Source: Wallemia ichthyophaga EXF-994 (Eukaryota > Basidiomycota > Wallemiomycetes > Wallemiales > Wallemiaceae). Taken from it: a stretch of 64,000 nucleotides of DNA. Numbering within the stretch: position 1 is the stretch's first letter; the number at the start of each line of letters is the position of its first letter. The notes under the pieces were generated by a model, which was not told where the DNA came from, did no database searches, and saw only the letters and a list, made by a program, of their open reading frames with translations. The position numbers and the translations under genes were made by a program. Positions 23,564-33,818 of the stretch are shown one piece after another. The stretch is from positions 124,001-188,000 of the forward strand of contig NW_008806288.1 of the NCBI RefSeq assembly GCF_000400465.1. The letters run 5' to 3'.

Positions 23564-25228
23564 TTAATTTACCCGTTGCTTTTTCTGCGAGTAGTCATTT
23601 TTGTCTAATTCTTCGAGAGCTTTTGTGAGTATGCGGCGCTCGCCGACTGTCAAAACAAGTGCGTTAAATTGATTTTGTGAGAGTGTGTCTGACTTATCAA
23701 GCTTGGCTATGTCGTCCTACAATTTTACGTGAGACAGAGTGAAACAGGAGTAGAGAAACCCACTTCAAGCACACCACCATACTGCTCGATGCGCTCTTTG
23801 ATAGCCTTAGCTAACAATTCCGCATTCTCTTTACTAAATACGCTAGCTTTAGGCACTTTCCTGCTCTTCTCGTGTTTCTTGAAGTCAGTATCAGGAAGAG
23901 TGAACAAAACGACACAGATTTTGAGTAGATCAGGAACAGCGTCGTCATTCGTTATTTCAAAAACACTGCAAGTTTCATGTTAGTGGAGGGCGGTTACAAT
24001 GGATATGTCACCATAAACGGAACGCACTCTTCACCACACTCGTCAAGCAAAAACTCCACTCTACGCTCTTTCATTTTCTCATTTGCGTTTGGTAGGGCTT
24101 TCTCGAGGATGAGGTCAGCTGGGATCTCGGCAACATTGTATCTATTGCCCATGTATTCGCTGTCTTTACTGAGAGGAGTGTAGTCAACGTGACCATAGCG
24201 TCTCAGTAAGTCTGAATTAGGAGCTGGATGATGTGAGTGTTGAGCGAGTAAAAATTTTCAAGACACACGGTCATCGTAAGTGTTGAATACCTGCTCGCCA
24301 GCTTTGATATCCTTCAAGGCGATCATGCGAAGATTGTGCTCTTCATACTCAGTGTGTGCGTTTGCAGAATCGGAGCGAGCATTCAGTATGTCAGCCATTG
24401 GCACCTGAAGTGAGGATGAGCGATTGCGGTGAGAATGAGAGAAGAAACATAACACACCATCGAAACGACATCAACGGACGTGCGCAAATCAACTTCCTCC
24501 TCCTCATCGCTCTCTCCGTCTTCGTTCTCTTCTTCCGGTTTCCAATCGAGGACAGTGAAGCTGCGACTGAGGATGAGCGAGCCCATTCTCTTAAAGAGAT
24601 CAAGGGAGTAGCGCTGACTGTCACCAAAGACATTGTGATTCGTTTTGATGATCTGGCTCACTCTGCCGTACTCGGCTTCAATGTCTTCCAAACCGATTCG
24701 CGTGATGACAGTGGTGCCTTTGAGAAGATCAAGATCTTGTTTAGGCCAGAACATAAGTGAAGTGAATTGGTCTGGGAGAATTGCTGGGAAGTGTGAGATG
24801 ATAACACATCGACAATAAAGCCAGCCCACAGAAGTAAGAGTGCCATTTAGAAGATTCACCTTGTAAATATTCCCAGCACATAGCCATGATCAGTGGCGTC
24901 CAATTTGCCTCGTCGCCATTCTGGAGCTGAGCGTAGACGTCGTTGCCGACGACGTCTTTGAAAGCCGAGGTTTTGGTGGATAAAACGATATGGCGGGGAA
25001 TAGAGAATAAGCTTTGTTGCGGCTGTGGTGATTAAGCCATTAGCGCCCACCATTTCTCTCTCTCACGGCGAAACACACCTTGATGTCAGCAACAGCGACA
25101 AGACCACGGCCCATTCCATCGACGTTGTCGCCCACTTTAACGAGATCGCTGCTGAATTCACCGCCGTTTTTAATAAACCAATCAACAAATGCTTGCGTCG
25201 ATTCAATCGATTTGTTATCGGCAGACAT
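23564..25228 (-). CDS. RKM4: SET-domain lysine methyltransferase, Rkm4/SETD6-like
   Basis: There are seven coding exons: complement(23564..23716, 23764..23965, 24028..24223, 24269..24404, 24458..24783, 24830..25022, 25079..25228), giving 451 aa. This Rubisco-LSMT-type family methylates ribosomal proteins (Rkm4 acts on eL42/L42). Seen: start FVDWFIKNGGEFSSDLVKV, SLFSIPRHIVLSTKTS, LIMAMCWEYLQGESSKWHSY, the split SET core VPMADILNARSDSANAH and the SET-C motif FNTYDDPPNSDLLRRYG. The C-terminal substrate-binding helices are shorter than usual but end cleanly. Every splice junction restores family text. The unspliced track shows only fragments. Confidence 0.88.
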
Positions 25229-25245
25229 GATTGTTCTTCACGACG

Positions 25246-26104
25246 ATGTCATCTGCTGAGGATAAGCTGCGCGAGTACGTGGATGGACTGGATAAGCTAG
25301 AAGATCGGCTCAGTGGAATACGGGAGTCAGTCAAGCAGCTAAGTTGCTACAAGAATGTCACAGATGCTGCCGGGCGGGGATTGAATGACATTGAAGTACT
25401 CAAAGCCCAGACGGTTGATTTGAAAGGTAAGAGTAGCTATAAAGGTCCAATTAGCTCAATCAATCCAATCAGACGCTTTCGAATATGCCAGTATTAGCGA
25501 GCAGTCCAATAGCGCCGGTGTGGTGGATAGTCGGCCACGGAACACACAGCACACACAGAACAAACCGCACACACACCAAAGCACGCTCAAGCCACCTAAA
25601 TTCAAATACATCCCTTCCTTTTCCCATCCACCTCTCCACTCCCACCAAGATGTCACTCGTCTTCTCGATTCGCTCATACCCTCTTTCCCCGGCTTGGGAG
25701 TGCGATACGTGGAGCACGCGAGCATCGGAGTGAAACTGAACAACGGTTTTCACGCCCTGCTCATTCTCTCCCCCGATAAGTACAAAGCGACGCGTATCAA
25801 CATACGCACTTCCGATGAGGGCACACGACAGCAAGACCACCTAGCATCGCAACACACACTGACACAGCAGATGTCAGCTTACTGTAGCGGTACAGTGGAT
25901 TCATTCGAGGGCAGCCTCCCGTTCGCTTTGGCCTTGCTCGACAGCTACACGCGCACGCTCTTCACTCAGAGCTGCTACCGATGTCACCGTCTCGTGTCAC
26001 CTACCCAGCTTCTCCCGCCATTCTATAATGTGTATACGCACGACGATGTCTGGATCACCCTTCACGCCGACTGTCTCAAACATATTCAATCACATCTTGT
26101 CTAA
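25246..26104 (+). CDS. MED27: Mediator subunit 27-like protein
   Basis: Coding exons are 25246..25426 and 25473..26104, giving 270 aa. The N-terminus is a coiled helix (EDKLREYVDGLDKLEDRLSG) and the middle is variable. The C-terminus has a zinc-ribbon-like signature: CYRCHRLVSP, then W and H-x2-C in VWITLHADCLKH. This fits the Med27 C-terminal domain (mediator tail/upper middle), a weakly conserved family, so the name is tentative. Its ATG lies only 17 bp from the start codon of the divergent RKM4-like gene. Confidence 0.55.
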
Positions 26105-26161
26105 GACTGGAATAATTGCTTTCTACATACGTACATGTAAAACTCCGAGGCTATACTATTA

Positions 26162-28822
26162 TTACTGTCCTACTTCCGATTGCGCCAGGTACTGTTGTGC
26201 TACTCTCGCCAAAAGCATCCCTGAGTCCTCGCTTGCAGCTCTTGACTTGCGATGGCGGGGTGTGCGAGTATTGGTGTGGGTGTCCATAGAAGAGGAGCTT
26301 GAGATGGATCCATTAGCTGTGTTTGGAGTGCTAGAGGTGTTTTCATCTTCTTTATCTTCTTCACTATGCTCACTATGTTCACCATGCTTAGCCTTCTCAG
26401 CCTTGTCAAAAGTAGCAGTCTTCACACGATTCCCGTTTTTGTCATTTTCATCATTCCTATCGTTAACGCCACGCGGCAGCTTCTCATCGTACAACTGCAC
26501 TCTTTTGCGCTGCACTTTACCCGACGACCTATTAACGGCATCCAGTTTCGCCCTGCTGCTAGTAGGTGGGGGTTGTGGGGTGAGGGTCCTATGAACAACC
26601 ACCTCTTTCTGCGCAGGTTGTCCAGCTGTCGTCGCCCTACTCGATGGTCTCTCATGCACCACGTTAATGCTCGTCTGGCTCGCATTAGATGGTCGCAGAC
26701 GCGTACCAAACTTGGCCGCTGCACGTCGTTGCTCTTGCTTCCGCTGTTGTTCTAATCTCTCCGCCTCATTTTGTCTCCGTTGTTCCTGCTGATCTTGTTG
26801 TTTTTGGTGTTGCTGTTGCTTTTGTTGCTTCTGCTTTAGCTTCACCATCTGTTTCTGTTGCTCCTGGAAACCTCCGCCTTCCCGGTTGCCCTCTCCCTCC
26901 CCCTTCTCCTCCTCCTCCTTGTTATCCTCCTGTTCACTCACACCCCCACCCACGCCACCACGCGCAGGTTTGGGACGCAGGCGGACGCGCGGGACCATTT
27001 CATCACCACGCTCATAGCTGAAGGAAACCTTAGTCTTGATGGAGGCGTGGCTCCTAGCGTCGTCGCTATACTGGCGTTGGAGGGTGGATGAGCGCGGCGA
27101 TGTCGACGGGAAGGGTGATGGTGATGGAAAGGGGAGTTGTTTCCTATGCAGTGGTGACGTACTGCTTGCATCCTCTGAGCCAGACCGATTGCGCATTATA
27201 GCATTCATAGATACTATCCCCTCCTCCGACTGGTCTGCTATGTTCCACTTGGAGATCTGATGAGCGGTCTAAGTTGGTGACTCAGATTGTAAACAGTAAT
27301 AGCGACACACCTTTATGAAACGGTAGAGGTTGCGTCCGGTCACTCCCACTCCCGCACTCGTGCTGTCGCTCCTGTTGGACGTCGACGTCGACGTCAGCGA
27401 GGACCGCTTCGCCGTTGGCTTCTCGCTGACACCTTTGCCCTGACTATTGCTGGCGATGGGCAAAGTCGTTCTGCCACTGCGCTGACAAAGCAGTGTCACA
27501 TCATTAAACTCCACCTGCCACAAATCCTTCTTGGTGTATTTGTTCCTGTCTTCCGCATTACTTCCTTGTGACAGCGGTGACTGTGAGTTTGAATTAGGCA
27601 GTAGATCCGAAAGACGTCTTAAACTTGATTTCTTTATCACTTGTGGTCGTTGTGGAGGAGGCATCGAACCATGTTTCACCTTGAAACTCGTTGGCGGATT
27701 TGTTGAGGGCGTTATACACACCTCTCTCACAAGCAGTCGACCTGGTTTGGGTGCCATCAGACTGCGCTCTTTCTCTATACCTTCAATCCGAGCCAATGCA
27801 TCGCGAGTTTTGTCGCGCTCTTCTATTTGGATTTTTTTATCTTCTATTGAACGAACAATGGATTCTACTTGCTCAACCATCTTCAACGTCGCTTCATACT
27901 CTATCATGGAGGGATCGCTGTTAAATAAGAGTCCGCGGAAGAGAAGGGGGTATTTCAGGAGTCTTTGGAAAGGGTGGAGGAGACAAATAGCCAGCGAAGC
28001 ACAACCGTTTGCTTGAGCTTCATCCTCTAATGCTATTAATCTCGTTCCGAGCTTCCAACGGTCATACTTTTCGCTGCGCTTGTTGACAACACCCTTGCTA
28101 GCCAAATTGATTGCGTCATCCACTACAGACAGTGTGTATTCGAGGTGAAGGACATACGTTGAGTAATACTGTAAATTATGGCTGTGTATGAGAAAGATAT
28201 CCGCCAATGATCTAATAAGAGGGTATTGAGCGTCGTGTCTCGCTTTCAAATCCTTCGATAGTGAGACATGGTTTGGTAATATATTGATAGCGAGGCTATT
28301 CATCAAGTTTTTCATCTTTTCAGGCAAATTAGCGTCCATTTTACTTATATAACGCTCATAGAGGCTTGTTAAATCATCAACAAATCTCATCTCGGATGCG
28401 ACTATTTCCCATAGAACTTCCTGCCTCGTTCTCTCTCTCTGGCTGAGATTCTCGACAAGATCAAACTGGACCATACCGGACCAGGTACCAGAAGCTGATG
28501 ACGACGTCGATGGAGACATTGGTAGACGAGAAGCCGAAGCGGAAGCGACGAGAGATGGAGGGTTGGGCGAGGCAGCTCTGTTCACATCAGAGGCGCTATC
28601 CACGATGGAAGTGTGTTTAAATTGAACGTGCTTTTCGTCTCTGGCTTCATTGGTCGACGACGTCGGTGTGGCTGTTGTCGTTGTTGTTGCTGTTGTCGCT
28701 GTTGTCTCTGCCGTGGCTAATGTGTTTGTAGAGGCATTCTCACGGCTGCTCTTCTCCTTGTCTTTATCTCTATCCTTGCCATAATGGAAGCTGGAGGTCA
28801 GAGCTTTCCTTATCGCTCTCAT
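26162..28822 (-). CDS. Rho guanine nucleotide exchange factor (DH-PH)
   Basis: Coding exons are complement(26162..27256, 27311..28822), giving 868 aa. The DH domain (about residues 130-330) has VLWEIVASEMRFVDDLTSLY, the CR3-like LLHPFQRLLKYPLLF and a C-terminal helix TLKMVEQVESIVRSIED. A PH-like region follows, interrupted by a long Ser-rich insert: LWQVEFNDVTLLCQR, then LYRFIKVISKWNIAD across the intron. The second exon encodes a mainly disordered tail with a Gln/Lys/Arg coiled stretch (around residues 640-690). The Thr/Ala-rich run near residue 40 is encoded by an imperfect trinucleotide tract. The target GTPase is not predictable. It is convergent with MED27 (57 bp). Confidence 0.85.
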
Positions 28823-29289
28823 CTGATCGCCGTGGGTATCTTGATGGCGGTGTGAGTTAAAGAGAGGATATTAATTTTGGTAGAAATAGTTCTGGATTGT
28901 GGGTGCTGTGAGTGGGCTGGTTCTAAGAACGGGAGTATGAGTATGGATGTGTCTCGCTCAGAGCCCGAGTGTGGATGTGCACACGTCGGCGAATACGAGT
29001 GGATCGAGGATATGGTGACTGTGTGAGGCTAATCAGGCAGCTGCAATTACACCAGTGTTGCCCATCTTTCAATACACAGTAAACCGAGCGAGATGGATAG
29101 ATTACCGCACAAATTGGTTTAGAGGCAGGTATTTATATGAATATACAATAACAATATCTTAGAAGCCATATATACCAAAATAAATTAAAATAAATTAAAT
29201 TGAATTTGCACTTGACTGTAATTTTTGATGATGAGCCTCAGCCGCTGGGCAGCGTTCTTCGTCTTCGTCTTGAGCACTCAGATTTAAAT
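28823..29289. other. Divergent promoter region, RhoGEF and RPS28
   Basis: About 470 bp lie between divergent start codons. The RPS28-proximal half is strongly AT-rich (29140-29225). It holds the uORF listed separately; no other feature is clear. Confidence 0.5.
29228..29287 (+). promoter_or_regulatory. 19-codon upstream ORF ending 2 nt before RPS28 ATG
   Basis: Tandem ATGs at 29228 and 29231 open a 19-codon hydrophobic frame whose TAA (29285-29287) lies two bases before the RPS28 initiator (29290). It matters only if transcription begins upstream of 29228. A ribosomal-protein gene would normally avoid it, so the transcript start is probably inside or after it. Confidence 0.35.
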
Positions 29290-29645
29290 ATGGTAAAATA
29301 GACGAAACAAAACCAATTAAATCTGACACTGTGTTCAGGACGCACCAGCCGCCAACAAGCAGCCAGTCAAGCTCGCAAAGGTAACCAAGGTGGGTGGATT
29401 GTTAGGCTTGTAGGCGCTGCTGATCCAAGCTATAAAGGTCCTTGGTAGAACTGGATCCCGTGGTGGTATCACTCAAGTCCGCGTTGAATTCTTGGACGAC
29501 ACCTCCCGTTCAATCATCCGTAACGTCAAGGGTCCTGTCCGTGAATCTGACATCCTTGCATTGCTCGAATCTGAGAGAGAAGCACGGTGAGTGTGTGTGT
29601 GTGTATCATAATCCAAACTAACTCCCTCCCAGTCGTCTCCGTTAA
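29290..29645 (+). CDS. RPS28: 40S ribosomal protein S28 (eS28)
   Basis: Coding exons are 29290..29292, 29339..29389, 29438..29586 and 29633..29645, giving 71 aa. The first coding exon is the ATG alone: an intron (gtaaaa...ttcag) follows it directly. The body [20 protein letters not shown], then [20 protein letters not shown] and the tail ESEREARRLR are unmistakable eS28. The N-terminus is a few residues longer than in yeast. The third intron starts with a (gt)8-like run. Splicing of the last 13 nt gives the conserved RRLR end. Confidence 0.95.
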
Positions 29646-29697
29646 AAATTTTATCCAAGATGTAAATTGGAAACGATGTATATTCTTTGAGCTCGGC

Positions 29698-29886
29698 ATG
29701 ATATTCGCTGCTTTATCTTTGTTTGTGATTGGTGTGGCTGGATTAGCAACAGGCTTAGTCCTAGTCTTCACGGCGAAATCAAATTTATACCTAGAAACTG
29801 TTGTATACTCTGTTGGTCTTGTACCGCTGCTGACGATCTGGGTCATTGCACACTACGTCGCCTGGGAGCTATTCAAGCATAACTAG
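29698..29886 (+). CDS. PIG-Y-like small membrane protein
   Basis: A single exon of 62 aa. It has two hydrophobic helices (MIFAALSLFVIGVAGLATGL and VGLVPLLTIWVIAHYV) and ends WELFKHN. PIG-Y, a subunit of the GPI-N-acetylglucosaminyltransferase at the ER, has the same size, two helices and an end of the type KLFRHN, which is why I propose it. The frame is open upstream to 29587 without an ATG, so 29698 is chosen. Two minimal ATG frames (ATG-TAA near 29660; four codons near 29674) precede it. It lies 52 bp after the RPS28 stop and 17 bp before the KAE1 ATG. Confidence 0.55.
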   Translation: MIFAALSLFVIGVAGLATGLVLVFTAKSNLYLETVVYSVGLVPLLTIWVIAHYVAWELFKHN

Positions 29887-29903
29887 TTGTCTCATTCACT
29901 AAT

Positions 29904-31054
29904 ATGGATACGTGTCCGTCGTTTCTCGGCGCTACTCCCACACCCACTCACCCCGCCCAGCCAGAGAATACATCGCCATCGGTTTAGAAGGCTCAGCTAA
30001 TAAATTAGGCGCAGGGATAGTCAGGCACAACAAAGATGGCTCTGTCGACGTTCTCTCCAATCCCCGCCACACATACATCACTCCCCCAGGCTCTGGCTTC
30101 CTCCCTGCAGACACTGCTCGACATCACAAAGCGTGGCTCGTGAAGATTATCCAGAAATCCCTCTTCGACGCTGAGCTCTCACTTGAAGACGTCGACTGCA
30201 TTTGTTTCACTAAAGGTCCGGGTATGGGTGCTCCCCTCACTGCCGTCGCTATGGTAGCCAGGACGCTCAGTCTGCTCTACAGCAAACCACTCGTCGGCGT
30301 GAACCACTGCGTTGGTCATATAGAGATGGGCAGACTCATCACAGGTGCGCAGAACCCTATTGTGCTCTATGTGTCTGGCGGCAATACTCAAGTCATCGCC
30401 TACTCCCAACAGCGTTACAGAATATTCGGTGAAACACTCGATATCGCAGTCGGTAACTGCCTCGATAGATTTGCGAGGGTTATCGGGTTGCCTAACGATC
30501 CTAGCCCCGGTTTCAACATCGAGCAAGCTGCTAAAAAAGGTAATAAACTGCTTAAACTCCCTTACACCACTAAAGGTATGGATATATCCCTATCTGGCCT
30601 CCTCACTGCCACATCCACCTACACCACCAAACCGCAATTCAAATCAGCTGCAGAGACTCAAGATGACTTTACAAAAGAAGATCTCTGCTTCACTCTTCAA
30701 GAAGTGGCATTCGCTATGTTGGTTGAGACTACAGAGAGAGCTATGGCACATGTAGGGTCGAAGGAAGTGCTTATTGTTGGTGGTGTCGGCTGCAATAAGC
30801 GTTTACAAGAGATGATGGCAATAATGGCTGAGGAAAGAGGTGGGAAAGTGTTTGCGACGGATATGAGGTGAGTTGTGGAGATTTTGGTATTTTATCACTC
30901 ACAAATATTCAGATTCTGCATCGACAATGGTCTTATGATAGCCCAAGCTGGTCTTTTACAGCATAGAATGGGTCAGGTGACACCACTTGAGCAATCCAAC
31001 TGCAAGCAGCGGTTCAGGACAGACGAGGTATTGGTGTCGTGGAGGAGTGACTGA
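29904..31054 (+). CDS. KAE1: tRNA t6A threonylcarbamoyltransferase Kae1 (OSGEP)
   Basis: Coding exons are 29904..29911, 29965..30867 and 30913..31054, giving 350 aa. It is the catalytic subunit of the KEOPS complex, which makes N6-threonylcarbamoyl-adenosine in ANN-decoding tRNAs. The ASKHA fold shows [25 protein letters not shown], the metal ligands in [40 protein letters not shown] and [14 protein letters not shown]. The first coding exon is only 8 nt; the alternative GTG frame start has no family similarity. The last exon supplies the conserved [14 protein letters not shown]. Confidence 0.95.
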
Positions 31055-31155
31055 GTGAATAACTGAACAACTGAATAACGAATTGTACATATGCATTAAT
31101 AATATCCAAGCATTCTTGGTTTATTTACATCTTATCGTTTCTAACATCATCACGC

Positions 31156-31688
31156 ATGTCTTCCGGCTTTGTCAGTTCTGGCAGCGTAAACAGCAAAGAT
31201 GGCGACAAAGAGTGGAAAGAAGCGTACGAGAGGCTACAGAAGGAGCCAGAGGAGAACAAGGCCAAGGAAGAGGAGGATAAGCGACCACTAGCAGAGCAAC
31301 TATACGAACGCAAGGCAGAAAAAGACGCTGAATTTGAGCAGAAGACAAAGTTTTCGAGTGAGTAACGCATGCGAGTAACGCTCAGCTGTATCAACACGCT
31401 CACAACTCACCTCACACACCAGACCAGTTCCGCGGTCTTGAACCAGACGAAGCAGGATACCTCAATGATCTCAACGCAGGCAAGAACACCGAGACGAAGA
31501 GACGGCGAGAGGAGGAGGAGGAAGAAATAGCGCAGTTCAAGCAGGCGAGGACGAGTTCACAGCCCACGCATCCACCACGCTCACGCTCAACCAAACCACC
31601 ACCACCAGCCAACACACCCCGCACACCCAAACCACCCAAGACAAACAAGGTGAAAGGCAGTTTGAAAGGTGTAGTAAAGAAATTGTAA
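31156..31688 (+). CDS. NIP30 (FAM192A/PSME3IP1) domain protein
   Basis: Coding exons are 31156..31357 and 31423..31688, giving 155 aa. Members of this nuclear family bind the proteasome activator PA28gamma in animals; the fungal role is unclear. The N-terminal domain shows GFVSSGSVNSKDGDKEWKEA (family start FVS...), RPLAEQLYERKAEKDAEFEQ and, after splicing, NQFRGLEPDEAGYLNDL. The tail is basic and Pro-rich, ending LKGVVKKL. The stop is separated from the next ATG by one base. Confidence 0.8.
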
Positions 31689-31689
31689 A

Positions 31690-33728
31690 ATGGCGATAAA
31701 TATCGACGACGAACATACACCGCGAGGACCGATTGCAATCAGCGACGATAGCTCAGATGATGATCAAGGTGATGTTGTAGTGGCGACGTACAAAGCAGCA
31801 GCCAGCAAGCGAGACGATGAGCGCAAACGAGAAGACAGACGCATGGGGTGTGAGGCGCGTGAGGCGCCTGGCGTTAAAGGGGAGACGGTCGATGATCGCT
31901 TGGAGAACAGCACACACACACGCACGCGGAAATCATCGAAACCTCCGCCATCGCCATCGCCGTCTCTCCCCAAGATGAAGATGAAGAAAATGGATACATC
32001 TAAGATACTGGGACAGCTCCTCAAAGAGAAGACAACAAATGATGAGCTCAGAGCGGGTGCTGCGGGCCAGGAGGATGCTTACAGGAGATTTCTGGAGAAA
32101 GAGCGGCAGCTTAATGAGGAAAAGAAACCTGAGGTTGAGGCGCTACAGGGTGAAGAAGACGCGGTTAGTTCAGACGACGATGAATTTCTCATCCACACAC
32201 CTCGATTGGAAGTGGATGGGAATGAAAATGAAAACGATGAAAATGAGCACATCAACACACACACATACAAAAATGTCGTAGCTAATGTGCTCACTACCGA
32301 CAAAGCTACGATGAAAAAGGACAAACAATACAAAAAGCACAAACCCAACTACAGCTTCTTCGATATTGCCCAATACCGCGATCCCAATACAGACACGATA
32401 ATCGACGCGTTGCTCGAGACGGTGCTAACTACAAGCGACCTTTCTCCCCTCCAAAAAGACTGCTTGGTGGAGTACAAGCGGGTGCGTTCAGAGGGTGACA
32501 TGGACAAAGAGCGTGTGTACATGTCAGTGATAGTGCGCACTGTCATTGCACACACTCGACCTCCAGTAAGTATAATGCACTTGATATTCCATTTGAGTGA
32601 GTTGCATTCTTTATGTAGTGAGTATGCTCAGCTGACGACCTACCCCTGTCAGTGATTATGCATGAACATATACCCTTCAAAGACACTGCTCTGCGCATCC
32701 TCCAAGATACCCTGCCTCAATATGACCGTGAAAGCGCTCCATTTGGATTAGCTGATCTGCTAGCACCCCTCACCTACCTCGGCATGTCGATTGCGACCGA
32801 GAGCCTTATCTACGGGGAGAGCAGGGAGAGTGGGAGGAGTGAGGAGATGGGAATGGACACACCAAATCTCACGAAAAAGGATAAAGCGGAGCTGATAGGA
32901 CAGAGTGCGCAGCGTATAAAGATACTCTCGCGACTGATCCCGCTAATGCATTCCATGACATCACTTTCGCTACTCGGTACCGGCGACACTAGCGGGCTCT
33001 TCACGACGATGGTGCTACTCTTGATGGACAGATCACTGAGCAGCATCTACCCCCAGATAGCGGCGTGTGCGAGCAATGCACTCGACTCCATCGGAAGCGG
33101 AAGGAGTGAGATTGTCACCCACAACACCCACGACGCCCTCAAAATTGATCTTCATGTCCTCGCAAATATCCTCAACGCGGCTTCGGGACATGCTCCCGCT
33201 TTCCAGCTCAGCATGTTGGAGATATTCCCGTCAGGTACACTACGCGCAATGCGCATGCGCAGATGGCTGGCATGGGCTATATTGCTCGATGGGAAACATG
33301 AGCCTATCGATACGCAGAAATATGAAAAATCACCAAACATCCAGCCCATAATAAAACAATTGAAGGATGTGGATGGTAAATTTACCGTCAATCAGCATAC
33401 AGACTATGACAATCTCACCGATTGCGTTGAAATACTTTCAATAGTGCTGACAGATTTGGAAACTTACCTCATCGAAGAGAGACATATGATAAAGTTCAAA
33501 CCGAGTATGAGTTTTGTAGATGGGGATGGTGATAATGATAGTGATAAAGATAGCATAGCCCTTCTCATCACTCTTCTCCGCTCACTCAGTGGGATGATCG
33601 TAGATACACGTAACGCTGATCTCGAAAAGAGCAGATGCAAGGATGTTTTACAAAGGCTGGAAATGAGGCTGTATTGGCAGCGCAAGACATTTGTGCAGAA
33701 TATGCAGATAGATTTGCAGAACAGGTAA
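31690..33728 (+). CDS. Unknown acidic, helical protein (Nse6/SLF2-like candidate)
   Basis: Coding exons are 31690..32569 and 32653..33728, giving 651 aa. An alternative acceptor ending at 32631 is also in frame and adds 7 residues. The first 30 residues include PIAISDDSSDDD, a hydrophobic patch followed by acids like a SUMO-interacting motif. A charged linker follows, and from about residue 215 the protein is mostly helical (DALLETVLTTSDLSPLQKDC; LADLLAPLTYLGMSIATESL; WLAWAILL). A disordered SIM-bearing N-terminus with a helical C-terminal repeat resembles the Smc5/6 loader Nse6/SLF2 class, but I recognise no definite signature. Confidence 0.55.
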
Positions 33729-33818
33729 CTTGTCCAGTGTGTAATTTGTTTAGTTTGCATAAAGTATTTATTAGTCTTTCATACCACTAAAACTTGCAAA
33801 CCATTGGGAAAAAGCATG

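Noticed and set aside
26366-26755. Plus-strand open frames over the RhoGEF tail
   Set aside because: They mirror the low-complexity, Gln/Arg-rich C-terminal exon of the RhoGEF and have no independent support.
32566-32631. Strong donor gtaagt at 32566 for the intron of the 31690 gene
   Set aside because: No acceptor downstream keeps the frame with this donor; the weaker gtataa donor at 32570 does. RNA evidence could overturn this.
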